DNA of 56,843 nucleotides from positions 1 to 56,843 of the forward strand of contig NZ_BNBT01000042.1 in the NCBI RefSeq assembly GCF_014656095.1, written 5' to 3'. Shown in pieces: positions 49,101 through 56,695 of this stretch. Positions within the stretch are counted from its first letter, which is position 1. Each line of letters opens with the position of its first letter. The stretch is from Streptomyces longispororuber. Lineage in GTDB: Bacteria > Actinomycetota > Actinomycetes > Streptomycetales > Streptomycetaceae. Made by a program: the position numbers and the translations under genes. The notes beneath the pieces are model-generated. The model searched no databases, had not been told where the DNA came from, and was given only the letters and a program-made list of their open reading frames with translations.

Positions 49101-50615
49101 TACGGCCTCACGGACCTGCCCGCCGAGCAGGCGCGGGCCGCGCTCGCCCTCGACCTCGCGGACGGGGAGCACCTGATGATCGCGGGCGGTCCGCGGTCGG
49201 GCCGCTCCACGACCCTGCGCACCATCGCGGGGGCGCTGGCGCGGGCCTGCGACCCCGCTGACGTCCACCTCTACGGCATCGACTGCGGCGCCAACGCCCT
49301 GCTGCCGCTGGCGCGCCTGCCGCACTGCGGGGCCGTGGTGACCCGCGACCAGACGGCACGCGTGGACCGCCTCCTCGGCCGCCTCCTCGCCGAGGTCTCC
49401 CGGCGGCAGCTCCTGCTCGCGGAGAAGGGCCAGTCCAGCGCGGCGGAGCAGCGGGCCGGGGCCGCGCCCGAGGACAGGCTGCCGTGGATGGTCGTCCTGA
49501 TCGACGGCTGGGACGCGTTCCGGGTGGCCTTCGAGAACTACGACTACGGCCGCCTGGTCGAGTCGGCGAAACGGCTCTTCCGCGAGGGCGCGGCCGTCGG
49601 CGTCAAGGTGGTCATGGCCGTGGACCGCAGCGGCCTCACGGGCGAGATCTCCAGCTCCTTCGCCGAGCGCCTCGTGCTGCGCCTGGCCGACCCCGCGGAC
49701 TACACGTTCGCCGGGATCTCCACCAAGGACGTGCCCAAGGACGTGCCGCCGGGCCGGGCGCTCAAGGCCACGGACGACGGGGTCCAGGAGAGCCAGATCG
49801 CGCTGCTCGCCGAGAACCCCAACGGGCAGGCGCAGGTCGCCGCGCTCCAGGAGATCGCCCGCGCGGCGGCCGAGCGCGCCGGCCGGCCGCGGCCGGGGCA
49901 GAAGCCGATCCGCGTCGACGTGCTGCCCGCGCGCATCACGGCCGCCGAGGCCGCGGCGCTCCAGCCGGAGTTCACCGCGCCCTCGCCGCTGTGGACGTAC
50001 GTCGCGGTGGGCGGCGACGAACTCCAGCCGCTCGGCGTCGACCTGGAGGAGGCGGGGCCCGGCTTCGTCATCTCGGGCCCGCCGAAGTCGGGCCGCTCCA
50101 GCACCCTGGTCACCGCGGCCGCCGAGCTGCTGCGGCGGGGCACCGAGGTCGTCCTGGTGACGCCGCGCCGCTCGCCGCTGCGGGACCTCGCGGGCAGGCC
50201 GGGGGTGCTCGGGCTGCTGGACGCCGAGAGCTCGTCCGACGACCTGGAGGCGCTGACGGAGTCGGCCAAGGGCCCGTACGCCATCGTCGTCGACGACGCG
50301 GAGCTGATCTACGACACGCCGCTCGACGAGGCCCTGGAGGAGGCCCTGCGCCGCGGCATGGACGGGGGCCTCGCGCTGATCGCGGCGGGTGCCGTGGACA
50401 CGCTGTCCGCGCAGTACCGCGGCTTCGTCGTGGCCGCGCGCCGGTCGCGCAACGGCCTGTTGCTCTCGCCGCAGGGCTCCGCCGACGGCGAGATGTTCAA
50501 CATCCGCCTGTCGTCGAACAGCGGCGGGGGCGGGCCGACCGGCCGCGGCCTGTTCGTCCGCGGCGGGGAGGCCGTCCCCGCGCAGGCCGTGCTGCCGGAC
50601 CCGGTCGGCGCCTGA
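46131..50615 (+). CDS. EccC/EssC-type FtsK/SpoIIIE ATPase of a type VII secretion-like system
   Basis: 1494 residues. Residues ~1-100 resemble a ubiquitin-like YukD domain, and ~115-215 a degenerate FHA fold (GTIGSAPGATLTVEDP). Two membrane helices follow (FQLIAAVLPLFFGLGMYFVT and IYMLLFCLLSPLMMFGQWI, ~262-300). ATPase domain 1: Walker A GTTGAGKSELLQ (~682-692) and Walker B LVLIIDEFASL (~788). Domains 2 and 3 have P-loops GGPRSGRSTTL (~1018) and GPPKSGRSSTL (~1318) with Arg in place of the Walker Lys, so they are probably impaired. The order is that of Firmicute EssC. WXG100 genes follow, convergent. Confidence 0.94.
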   Translation: MRVRATVVRAGAAPRTALIDVDESTTAAELAAVVDRLDGRGGTGGPALGGTGGPAPGVVVPLPGPFAGRAPAAAGLWVNGTFVPPDEPVGGELRDGVRLTTDDTVGPFMADGEPQGRYEVSVSGGPGAGRVARLAAGAGTIGSAPGATLTVEDPTLAPFAARVTVDIQGRVEVAPGDGAALALDDEPVTGPRAWRPGELLASGESLFSLSEVGPPDAHLSAAGEGGLAYNRPPRLTSPRAKPRLVVPAPPVKEEAQRFQLIAAVLPLFFGLGMYFVTKTIYMLLFCLLSPLMMFGQWISDRRHGKKKYRAALKEYKQAKADCEAEVERLGVADQRRRREAHPDPGQVLLFATGPRRRLWERRITDPDALHLRVGFGDLRAELELVNARTAAPDAEEPEPPVVTNVPLALPFVELGVVGVAGDRARASATARWLAAQAAVLHSPRDLSLVVLSSAKDAAAHWGWAQWLPHTGPQQGQNCVALLGTDPESVSRRVTELLTELERRKAAAKEHGGLNVLRPDQHVLLVLDGARLLRRVPGVPQLLQEGPGHGIFALCVDEDERLLPEECRTAILWTPQSAHHVHLRGYGYEAVGEVLADQVTTAWCERVARALAPVRDVSRDDADSALPSAARLLGLLDLPDPTGRDIAAIWRRGGATTAVPIGLAADGPFVLDIRRDGPHALIAGTTGAGKSELLQTIIASLAVGNTPDALNFVLIDYKGGSAFQDCARLPHTVGMVSDLDAHLTERALASLAAELKRREEILFAAETKDIEDYNDARALRPDLEPMPRLVLIIDEFASLVAELPDFIAGLVDIARRGRSLGVHLMLATQRPAGVVSADIRANTNLRIALRVTNGEESRDVIDAPDSAAISKATPGRCYVRSGAQSLVGVQSARIGGRRPGAGTAPQVAVQVLDWVAYGHPPPRAAQDDGDDGTMVTDLAVLVDAIADAARQTHCATPRSPWLPPIPAHVQTHELPAPAPGASADDPVRPVAYGLTDLPAEQARAALALDLADGEHLMIAGGPRSGRSTTLRTIAGALARACDPADVHLYGIDCGANALLPLARLPHCGAVVTRDQTARVDRLLGRLLAEVSRRQLLLAEKGQSSAAEQRAGAAPEDRLPWMVVLIDGWDAFRVAFENYDYGRLVESAKRLFREGAAVGVKVVMAVDRSGLTGEISSSFAERLVLRLADPADYTFAGISTKDVPKDVPPGRALKATDDGVQESQIALLAENPNGQAQVAALQEIARAAAERAGRPRPGQKPIRVDVLPARITAAEAAALQPEFTAPSPLWTYVAVGGDELQPLGVDLEEAGPGFVISGPPKSGRSSTLVTAAAELLRRGTEVVLVTPRRSPLRDLAGRPGVLGLLDAESSSDDLEALTESAKGPYAIVVDDAELIYDTPLDEALEEALRRGMDGGLALIAAGAVDTLSAQYRGFVVAARRSRNGLLLSPQGSADGEMFNIRLSSNSGGGGPTGRGLFVRGGEAVPAQAVLPDPVGA

Positions 50616-50628
50616 CCCGCACGGCGAA

Positions 50629-50663
50629 GGGGCCGGGCAGCGTGCGTGCTGCCCGGCCCCTTT
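50629..50663 (+). terminator. Strong intrinsic terminator after the EccC-type gene
   Basis: GGGGCCGGGCAGC (50629-50641) pairs perfectly with GCTGCCCGGCCCC (50648-50660), loop GTGCGT, followed by TTT. It separates the ATPase from the convergent WXG100 cluster. Confidence 0.9.
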
Positions 50664-50757
50664 CCCGTGCGTGTTTCCCGTGCGTGCGCGCGGGCCGTGC
50701 CGTCGGACCGGTGCCGCCGGACACCGGTCGGTCCGCCCGGCCCGTGGGCGGCCGCGG

Positions 50758-51024
50758 TCAGTCGTTGATGCGGTCGTTGGCGTCGGCCGCGTCGCTGGTC
50801 TCCTTGCGCGCGTTCTCCAGCGAGGTGAGGAAGTTGGTGAGCTGCGGCTTCAGCTTCTCCCACTCGTCACGGAAGCGGTTGGCGCGCGGGCCCTTCCAGA
50901 ACTCCTCGCTGTTGCTCGTCCCCGAGGAGATGGCACGGATCAGGGAGTCCAGGTTCCCGTGCTGGGTCTTGAACGTGGTGGAAAGAGTCCGGAGTCGAGT
51001 GGTGTCTGCGCCCTTGAGCGACAT
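50758..51024 (-). CDS. WXG100-like protein A
   Basis: 88 residues, the usual ESAT-6-like length. Two-helix layout with the central turn FWKGPRANRFRDEW (W-x-G at WKG, ~43-45) between helices LRTLSTTFKTQHGNLDSLI and WEKLKPQLTNFLTSLENARK. The C-terminal tail DAADANDRIND is acidic. Substrate or chaperone of the type VII-like ATPase encoded convergently. Last of the minus-strand cluster. Confidence 0.88.
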   Translation of the reverse strand: MSLKGADTTRLRTLSTTFKTQHGNLDSLIRAISSGTSNSEEFWKGPRANRFRDEWEKLKPQLTNFLTSLENARKETSDAADANDRIND

Positions 51025-51214
51025 GACGAGCCTCCCCGTGTGTCGAAAGCCAGACGAACCTTTCGTTCGCCGCGGTCGATGCTATCGCAATGCCTTGAAT
51101 GCCGAAACCCGAAGTGGCGTATTGATTACGATGGTTGGGAATTCCGGATCAGGAAAACGGAAGGCGCCGTACGGCGTGGCGCGGCGGCCGTACGGGAGGA
51201 AAGCGGAGGAGCGG

Positions 51215-51718
51215 TTATGCCGGGCGGCGCACGACGCGCAGCCCGACCGCGTCCTGCTGCTGCACGTCGCTGTCGGAGGCGACGTGCAGCGGGACGGCGG
51301 CCACCGCCCAGTAGAAGCCGAAGACCCAGCGGCCGGTCAGCCGGACCAGGCCGGGCCGACCGCCGTCGGACGCCCGGACCACGCGCAGCCCGGTGGCCAG
51401 CTTGCCGAGGCTCGCCCGGCATACGGCGGTCAGTAAGACATGGTTGACCAGGGAGAACGCCACGGCGCCGACGAGTGCCGCCGCCCCGGTGGCAGGCGCG
51501 AGGCGCAGCTCCGCCACGCCGTCGACGACCTTGATCCCCGCGGCCGCCCCGGCCGCAGCCCCGCACGCCAGGGCGAGCAGCGCGTCGATGACGGCGCCGG
51601 TGATCCTGCGCGGCGCGGACGGGGTCCGGCCGGGCGGCGGGCCCGGCGGCGGCGTGGAGGGGGTCGGTCCGGAGGGCGTCCGGGCGGCGGACGCGGGAGT
51701 CGGCTGCTGCTTCGTCAT
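51215..51718 (-). CDS. RDD-family membrane protein
   Basis: 167 residues. The N-terminal ~35 residues are Pro/Thr/Ser-rich; then helices with RRITGAVIDALLALACGAAA (RDD first motif R..D), LVNHVLLTAVCRASLGKLAT (the family G-K-x-x-x-G element) and FGFYWAVAAVPLHVA. RDD proteins are frequent in type VII loci of actinobacteria. It lies between the two WXG100 genes. Transport or anchoring role is a guess. Confidence 0.88.
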   Translation of the reverse strand: MTKQQPTPASAARTPSGPTPSTPPPGPPPGRTPSAPRRITGAVIDALLALACGAAAGAAAGIKVVDGVAELRLAPATGAAALVGAVAFSLVNHVLLTAVCRASLGKLATGLRVVRASDGGRPGLVRLTGRWVFGFYWAVAAVPLHVASDSDVQQQDAVGLRVVRRPA

Positions 51719-51731
51719 GGCGCGGAAACCC

Positions 51732-51998
51732 TTATTTGTCCTTCCCTTCCTTCTTCTTCTCGGCCTCCTCGCGTTCGACCCGCTTCAGCGCGTTGTCTAT
51801 CGCCGTTCTGGCGTTTGCGAGTGCGTCTTTGATCTGTTTCTTGTGCGTGCCGAATTCGCTGCGGAAGCGGTCGCTCTTGGGCCCTTTCCAGGTGTCGGTG
51901 CCGCTGAGCGTCTGGACGTTGTCCACCGAGCGCTCCAGCTCGTCCGCGTACCGCTTCAGCTTGCGTACGTCTTCCCGGCACTCGCTCTCTCGTGACAT
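51732..51998 (-). CDS. WXG100-like protein B
   Basis: 88 residues. Helices LKRYADELERSVDNVQTL and RTAIDNALKRVEREEAEK around DTWKGPKSDRFRSEF (W-x-G at WKG), matching WXG100 proteins and similar in motif to protein A (WKGP..xRFR). The Lys/Glu-rich tail ends KEGKDK, longer charged than usual. Likely forms a dimer with itself or with protein A. Confidence 0.88.
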   Translation of the reverse strand: MSRESECREDVRKLKRYADELERSVDNVQTLSGTDTWKGPKSDRFRSEFGTHKKQIKDALANARTAIDNALKRVEREEAEKKKEGKDK

Positions 51999-52008
51999 GG
52001 GTCGCCCC

Positions 52009-52857
52009 TCAGCTCGGCAGGATCAACTGGGTGATCATCTTGCGCAGCGTGTTCGTCCCGACGGCGCGGGCCGTGATGCCGGAGGCCGCCTGCGGCTTCT
52101 CGACGTACACCGTCCACACCGCCTCGTCGGTCGCGTACGTCGTCAGGAGCGGCCCCGGGGCGTCGGCGAGGACCACCATCTGCCCCACCACCATGGCGCC
52201 GTTGATCGCGTCGTTGAGCGGGCGGCCCACGTTCTGCGCCGTGATCTGCTCGGAGGTGAGCTGCTGGGCGCGGCCGTCCTTGTCGGCGACCTCGAACGGG
52301 TCGACGGCGAGCCGCACCACCTCGGCCGCGTCGGCGGCGGAGCCGGCGAGGCTGAACATGTGCAGGCCACCGGCGGTGACGCGCTCCACCAGGAGCAGGT
52401 CGGCGGAGTGCGCGTACACCAGGGTGTGGGCGACGCCGCCGGACGTGTGCTGCTCGACCGCCAGCGCCCGGTCGGCGCTGCGCCGCAGGGTCAGGGCGAG
52501 GCTCACCTCCGGCGAGATCCGCATGTCGACGTCGACACCGGAGGGCTGCCCGGCCGTCTCGGGGTCGGCGTCGGCCTTGCGCAGCAGGGCGTCGAGCTCG
52601 TCGATGTTGCCGATCTCCACGGCTTCGCGGGACACCAGCGAGCGCAGGGCCGTGGTGTACGCCCACGTGCGCTCCTGCTCGCTCAACTGCCCGAGCCGGG
52701 GGGTGGGGGCGACGCAGTCGGTCAGGGAGTCGGGGTCGAGGACGGCTATCTCCTCGTCGGTGAGCCGCAGCAGGCGTTGTGAGCCGCCTTCCGCGAGGGC
52801 TTCGCCCAGGATTCCGCGGAATTCCTGGAGGTCCATGTCCAATTCGGCGTTGTGCAT
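52009..52857 (-). CDS. Hypothetical protein of the type VII-like cluster, possibly EspG-like
   Basis: 282 residues from ATG 52857; the internal ATG at 52836 is an alternative. Alpha/beta composition: LRSLVSREAVEIGNIDELD, LTLRRSADRALAVEQHTSGG, VYAHSADLLLVERVTAGGLH, FSLAGSAADAAEVVRLAVDP. The strand pattern and genomic setting resemble EspG-type chaperones, but no diagnostic motif confirms it. Between the effector-like gene and WXG100 B. Confidence 0.6.
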   Translation of the reverse strand: MHNAELDMDLQEFRGILGEALAEGGSQRLLRLTDEEIAVLDPDSLTDCVAPTPRLGQLSEQERTWAYTTALRSLVSREAVEIGNIDELDALLRKADADPETAGQPSGVDVDMRISPEVSLALTLRRSADRALAVEQHTSGGVAHTLVYAHSADLLLVERVTAGGLHMFSLAGSAADAAEVVRLAVDPFEVADKDGRAQQLTSEQITAQNVGRPLNDAINGAMVVGQMVVLADAPGPLLTTYATDEAVWTVYVEKPQAASGITARAVGTNTLRKMITQLILPS

Positions 52858-52886
52858 CTTCGGCGTCCGATGTTCGCGTGGCTCGC

Positions 52887-53927
52887 TTACCAAAACTTGT
52901 ACTTCCTGACGGCGTTGGGCACGAGGTTCGTGACTGCGCTCTTGGCGCCGTCGACGATCTCCTTGCCCTTGTCCTTGACGTCCCCGGCCCACTCCTTGGT
53001 GTTCTTCCAGGCCGTCTTCGCCCCGGACTTGATGTCGTCGCCCCATTTGTCCCAGGCCCAACTGCCCAGGAAGTAGGCGCCGGTGACGCCGAGGGCGACC
53101 CAGCCGACCACCGGGACGGCCGCGGCGACGGTGGCGGAGGCGCCGAGGGCGGTGGCCATGCCCGCGCCGCCGAGCACGGCGCCCGCGCCCGCGGCCTGGA
53201 GGCCGCCCATGCCCCGGTCCACCCAGCCCTGGGCACCGTCGTGGGTGGGGAAGACCATCTCCTTGACGCCGGAGACGATGTTCAGCGGCAGCAGCACGCG
53301 GGAGGCGAACTTGCCCATGCCCGGCGCGTTCTGGAACAGCTTCGAGGCGCCGGGGATCTTGAGCCGCTCGGCGGTCCTGCGCACCGCCTGCTGCCACTTC
53401 CAGGGCTCCTTGTACCAGTTGCGGATCTTCTGGTCCTTGAGCAGCTCCCGCAGCAGCTCGCCGCGCTTGGCCTTGAGCCGGTCCGCCTCCACGCCGAAGT
53501 ACTTGTTCAGCTCGTAGACGGCGCGGGCGCCGGCCACGTTCTGCCCCTGGGCCCAGCGGTTGTAGAGGTGGATGGACGCCTCGATGGCGGTGGGGATCGT
53601 CAGGATCTTCAGCGGCGTCTTGATGTCCTTGAGGGTGCCCTCCTTGAACTCCTTCCAGGTCTCCAGGGCGCCCGCGAGGCTCGCGAAGGTGAGCACCGCC
53701 TCCGGGTCGTCCTTGATGCCGAGCCGGCGCCGGATGTCCTTGGCCTCGTCCGTCGCCCAGCTCGCCTTCTTGGGGAAGTCGGAGACGCCCTCGGCCTTGG
53801 CCTCCCATTTCGCGAGGATTCCGCTGATCAGCCCGCCCTGGACGGAGAGCGTGCCGCTCATGACGTCGACGGCGGCCGCCAGTTTGGGCGCCTGAACGGG
53901 GTCCATCCCCTTGAAGCCCACGGTCAT
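52887..53927 (-). CDS. Long WXG100-type/effector-like protein
   Basis: 346 residues starting MTVGFKGMDPVQAPKLAAAV. The N-terminal ~90 residues have the helix-turn-helix layout of an ESX/LXG-like export domain. The middle (~140-200) contains EADRLKAKRGELLRELLKDQ and WYKEPWKWQQAVRRTAERL. A C-terminal Gly/Ala-rich hydrophobic stretch (AGAGAVLGGAGMATALGASA ... VVGWVALGVTGAYFLGSWAW) precedes a Lys/Trp-rich tail. Such fusions are candidate type VII effectors, often membrane-active. No toxin motif was identified. Confidence 0.7.
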   Translation of the reverse strand: MTVGFKGMDPVQAPKLAAAVDVMSGTLSVQGGLISGILAKWEAKAEGVSDFPKKASWATDEAKDIRRRLGIKDDPEAVLTFASLAGALETWKEFKEGTLKDIKTPLKILTIPTAIEASIHLYNRWAQGQNVAGARAVYELNKYFGVEADRLKAKRGELLRELLKDQKIRNWYKEPWKWQQAVRRTAERLKIPGASKLFQNAPGMGKFASRVLLPLNIVSGVKEMVFPTHDGAQGWVDRGMGGLQAAGAGAVLGGAGMATALGASATVAAAVPVVGWVALGVTGAYFLGSWAWDKWGDDIKSGAKTAWKNTKEWAGDVKDKGKEIVDGAKSAVTNLVPNAVRKYKFW

Positions 53928-53991
53928 GCTCCTTGTTGGTGGTTCCGCGGCGCGGTCGTCCCGCGCCTCACGTGCTGACGGGCGTACTCAG

Positions 53992-54010
53992 GGCCTTGTG
54001 GGACAAGGCC
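53992..54010. terminator. Small perfect hairpin in the 246-bp gap upstream of the effector gene
   Basis: GGCCTTGT (53992-53999) pairs with ACAAGGCC (54003-54010) around GGG, with no T-run. On the minus strand it lies 164 bp after the end of the secreted protein gene and before the effector gene start at 53927, so it may terminate one and leave the other with its own promoter. Confidence 0.45.
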
Positions 54011-54173
54011 TGTCCGGGCGGCCGACGGTAACCGCGGGGTCGTTGGTCCCGCCACCGAAGAAAACGGGACAACCCGCCAGGTCCCGGCCGCCTGTTGCGG
54101 GGTCGTGAGGGACCTGTCGCACGGCGGCCGTAACCCCGCGCACGGCGACCGCCGCCCCGCCACGCCTCCGCGT

Positions 54174-55214
54174 TCATCGGTTGACGGCCTGGATCTCCTC
54201 GACGCGTACCGGCTGCTCCCCGCCGAACTCCCCGTCCGGGAGCGCCCCGCCGCCGGTGCCCGCGCCGTCCCAGGAGACGTTCCAGGTGACGGTGGCCCTG
54301 AGGTCGTACGTGCCCTCGCCGGAGGAGCGCAGATAGGTCACGCCGCACGGCGGCGTCCGGTCGCCCTTGCCCTTGGCGTACGGCTCGCCCACGGAGCCGT
54401 CGGCGTTCTTCGCGCAGGCGCCCGACGCGGGGAACGTCCGCGCGTCCTTCGTGCCGGGGTCGAGCCGGAGGGAGCCGGGGCGCGCCGTGGTGGTGGCCGA
54501 CAGGTTCAGGCCGGGCAGGTCGACCGAGGCGGTGGCCGACAGGGGCTTGAACCGGGCCTTGTCCAGCCACGCCCAGGTCGGCAGGTTCACCTTGGTGGTG
54601 CCCTCGGGGGCCAGCGAGACCTCGGTGTCGGGCAGGCGCATGCGGGCGTAGGCGAGCTGGGCGAGGAGCTCGGGCGACAGGGCGTTGTCGACGGGGGGCC
54701 GGTCGCCGTCCTCGACCCAGAACGGCTGCTTGTCGCAGGCCTGCGCGGCGTCCTCGAACTCCCGGTCGGGGTCGCGGACGGCGACCCACCAGGCGCCCTT
54801 GTCCTTCTCCTTCAGGTTGTAGTCCTTGTACTCGCCGTCCTTGTACTTGTCACGGAACTCGCCCACGGCCCGCTTGGCGTAGCTGTGCTGACCAGGCATG
54901 TTCACGGTCTCCTCGTAGCTCCGCTCGACCTGGTCGCGGAACTGCTCGGCCGTGCGCGGCTCGTACCAGCAGGCGGGCGGCGTCCAGTCGCCGACGGGCT
55001 TCATCGCGCCGCCGCCCTTGCCGCCCTTGCCGGCGATCGCGCCCGAGTAGCGGATGACGGAGGTGATCTCCTGGCCCTGCCGGCCGCCGCCGGCGGAGAC
55101 GCTGCCCTGGGATCCGGTCCCGGGGGACTTGTCCGCGTGCGCGGGGCCGGGTATCAGCAGCAGCGTGGCGACGGCGGTGGCTCCGGCCGCGGCCCACGAC
55201 CTGCGGGTGATCAT
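54174..55214 (-). CDS. Secreted hypothetical protein
   Basis: 346 residues from ATG 55214, overlapping the lipoprotein stop (ATGA). Signal peptide (RRSWAAAGATAVATLLLIPG, then PAHA). The mature part has a Gly-rich KGGKGGG linker (~50-70), CWYEPRTAEQFRDQVERSYE, then a beta-rich C-terminal half with VDLPGLNLSATTTARPGSLR and YDLRATVTWNVSWDGAG. No enzyme motif was recognised. Adjacency to the type VII-like cluster suggests an envelope partner of the secretion locus, but this is only positional. Confidence 0.8.
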   Translation of the reverse strand: MITRRSWAAAGATAVATLLLIPGPAHADKSPGTGSQGSVSAGGGRQGQEITSVIRYSGAIAGKGGKGGGAMKPVGDWTPPACWYEPRTAEQFRDQVERSYEETVNMPGQHSYAKRAVGEFRDKYKDGEYKDYNLKEKDKGAWWVAVRDPDREFEDAAQACDKQPFWVEDGDRPPVDNALSPELLAQLAYARMRLPDTEVSLAPEGTTKVNLPTWAWLDKARFKPLSATASVDLPGLNLSATTTARPGSLRLDPGTKDARTFPASGACAKNADGSVGEPYAKGKGDRTPPCGVTYLRSSGEGTYDLRATVTWNVSWDGAGTGGGALPDGEFGGEQPVRVEEIQAVNR

Positions 55215-55882
55215 GGCGTGCACTTCGCGTTCCCTCTCTCCGAGCTGAGCATGCTGGTCTGCCAGACGCCGTTCTCGTTCCTGTCGAGACGGGCGTGGTA
55301 GAGGACGTAGGACTTGTCGGTGACAGGCGTCTTGTCGGGCTTTCCGGTCTTTCGGTTCTTGGTGTACGCCTTGCTCTCGTCCGCGCAGTAGAGAAGGGCG
55401 ACGGACGTCTTGCCGTGCGGTGTGACACGGGGCGCGTAATAGCGCGTCGTACCCGTGACGGACAGGTTCTGCTTGGTGAAAAGGGAGATCCACCGGGCGG
55501 CGCCGGTCAGGGCTTCTCCCTTGTAGTAGAAGGGGATCACCTCCGATTCCCGCGCGGTTCTGGTGATCGCCGCGTCGGTCGCCTCGATACGCCGTCGTGC
55601 GTCGGCCAGCGCCGCGTCCTTGAGCGGGTCGCCGGTCTTCCAGCTCTCGAAGACGTTGTGCACGTCGGCGGGCAGCTTCACCTCGGGGCGGTCGGCGGAA
55701 TCCGCGGAGGCGGTGGGCGACGAGGGGGATTTCCGTTCCTTGCCGTCCTTTCCCGCGCCCTGCTCGGCGCCCGCGATCTTGTCGTCCCCGGTGTTCCCGT
55801 CGTCACCGCCGCCGCAGGCCGTCAGAAGGAGAGCCGCGGTCACGGCGAATGCGGCGGCAGCGGGCACGGTACGGCGCTTCAC
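55211..55882 (-). CDS. Lipoprotein
   Basis: 223 residues from GTG 55882 (KRRTVPAAAAFAVTAALL) with GGGGAG 6 nt upstream. Lipobox LLTAC followed by GGGDD. The mature domain (~75-223) resembles an SCP-like or NTF2-like fold: FESWKTGDPLKDAALADARR, VIPFYYKGEALTGAARWISL, TTRYYAPRVTPHGKTSVALL and KSYVLYHARLDRNENGVWQT. Coupled to the next secreted gene. Confidence 0.82.
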   Translation of the reverse strand: MKRRTVPAAAAFAVTAALLLTACGGGDDGNTGDDKIAGAEQGAGKDGKERKSPSSPTASADSADRPEVKLPADVHNVFESWKTGDPLKDAALADARRRIEATDAAITRTARESEVIPFYYKGEALTGAARWISLFTKQNLSVTGTTRYYAPRVTPHGKTSVALLYCADESKAYTKNRKTGKPDKTPVTDKSYVLYHARLDRNENGVWQTSMLSSERGNAKCTP

Positions 55883-56173
55883 GGTCGACTCCCCGAATGA
55901 GACTGGCGTGCGGTCAAGGGGCATGACGCTAATGGCGGGGTGCGTGGTTTCGCCAGAGAGAACTGCGTTGCAGCCGGGCTGAATGAGCGGAAAAGGGGCG
56001 GAATTGCAGCTTCCCACGGCGATATCGCGCCGTACGCCTCGTGGGCCCGGCGGCCCCCGCGGCGGCGCCGCGCACCGGCGCGCGGACGACTTCCGGCCGC
56101 GCCCGTACGGCACCGGGACCGGTGCGTGTCCGGGCTCTGGTGGGGGGCGGTGACGCCTCGGCATGATGGGGCG
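55883..56173. other. Divergent intergenic region
   Basis: Holds the promoters of the lipoprotein operon (minus) and the DinB-like gene (plus). Includes less GC-rich sequence near 55925-55990, then strongly GC-rich repeats. No gene or clear operator seen. Confidence 0.35.
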
Positions 56174-56695
56174 ATGGCGAGTGATGACGGTAGCGAAGAT
56201 GTCAGGGTCGAGCCGCCCGGCGTGGCGGACGAGCGCACGCTGCTCAACGCCTTCCTCGACGCCCAGCGCGCGACGCTCGCGCGCAAGTGCGCGGGCCTGA
56301 CGCCGAACCAGCTCCGGCGGTGGGCGGTGCCGCCCTCCTCGCTGAGCCTGCTGGGGCTCGTGCGGCACCTCGCCGAGGTCGAGCGCGGCTGGTTCCGGTG
56401 CGTCCTGCTGGGGGAGCCGGACAAGCCCCACTGGGTGGGGCCGAAGGGCGACGAGTCGGTCCAGTGGGACGTCGACGACGCCGACGTGGAGGAGGCGTTC
56501 CGCGTGTGGCGCGCCGAGTGCGAGCGCTCGCGCGCGGCGGTGGCCGCCGCCCGTGACCTCGACGTCACGGGCTCCCACGACGGCACCGCGTACTCCCTGC
56601 GGCACATCCTCACGCACATGATCGAGGAGTACGCCCGGCACAACGGCCACGCGGACCTGCTCCGGGAGCGGATCGACGGCGCGACGGGGGAGTGA
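56174..56695 (+). CDS. DinB/DUF664-like protein
   Basis: 173 residues from ATG 56174. Four-helix-bundle pattern with the metal-type histidines: LLGLVRHLAEVERGW (His ~63) and ILTHMIEEYARHNGHADLLR (H-x7-H-x-x-H region ~148-158), as in DinB-like hydrolases and mycothiol-dependent transferases of actinobacteria. Substrate unknown; monocistronic. A mycothiol role is possible but not shown. Confidence 0.9.
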   Translation: MASDDGSEDVRVEPPGVADERTLLNAFLDAQRATLARKCAGLTPNQLRRWAVPPSSLSLLGLVRHLAEVERGWFRCVLLGEPDKPHWVGPKGDESVQWDVDDADVEEAFRVWRAECERSRAAVAAARDLDVTGSHDGTAYSLRHILTHMIEEYARHNGHADLLRERIDGATGE

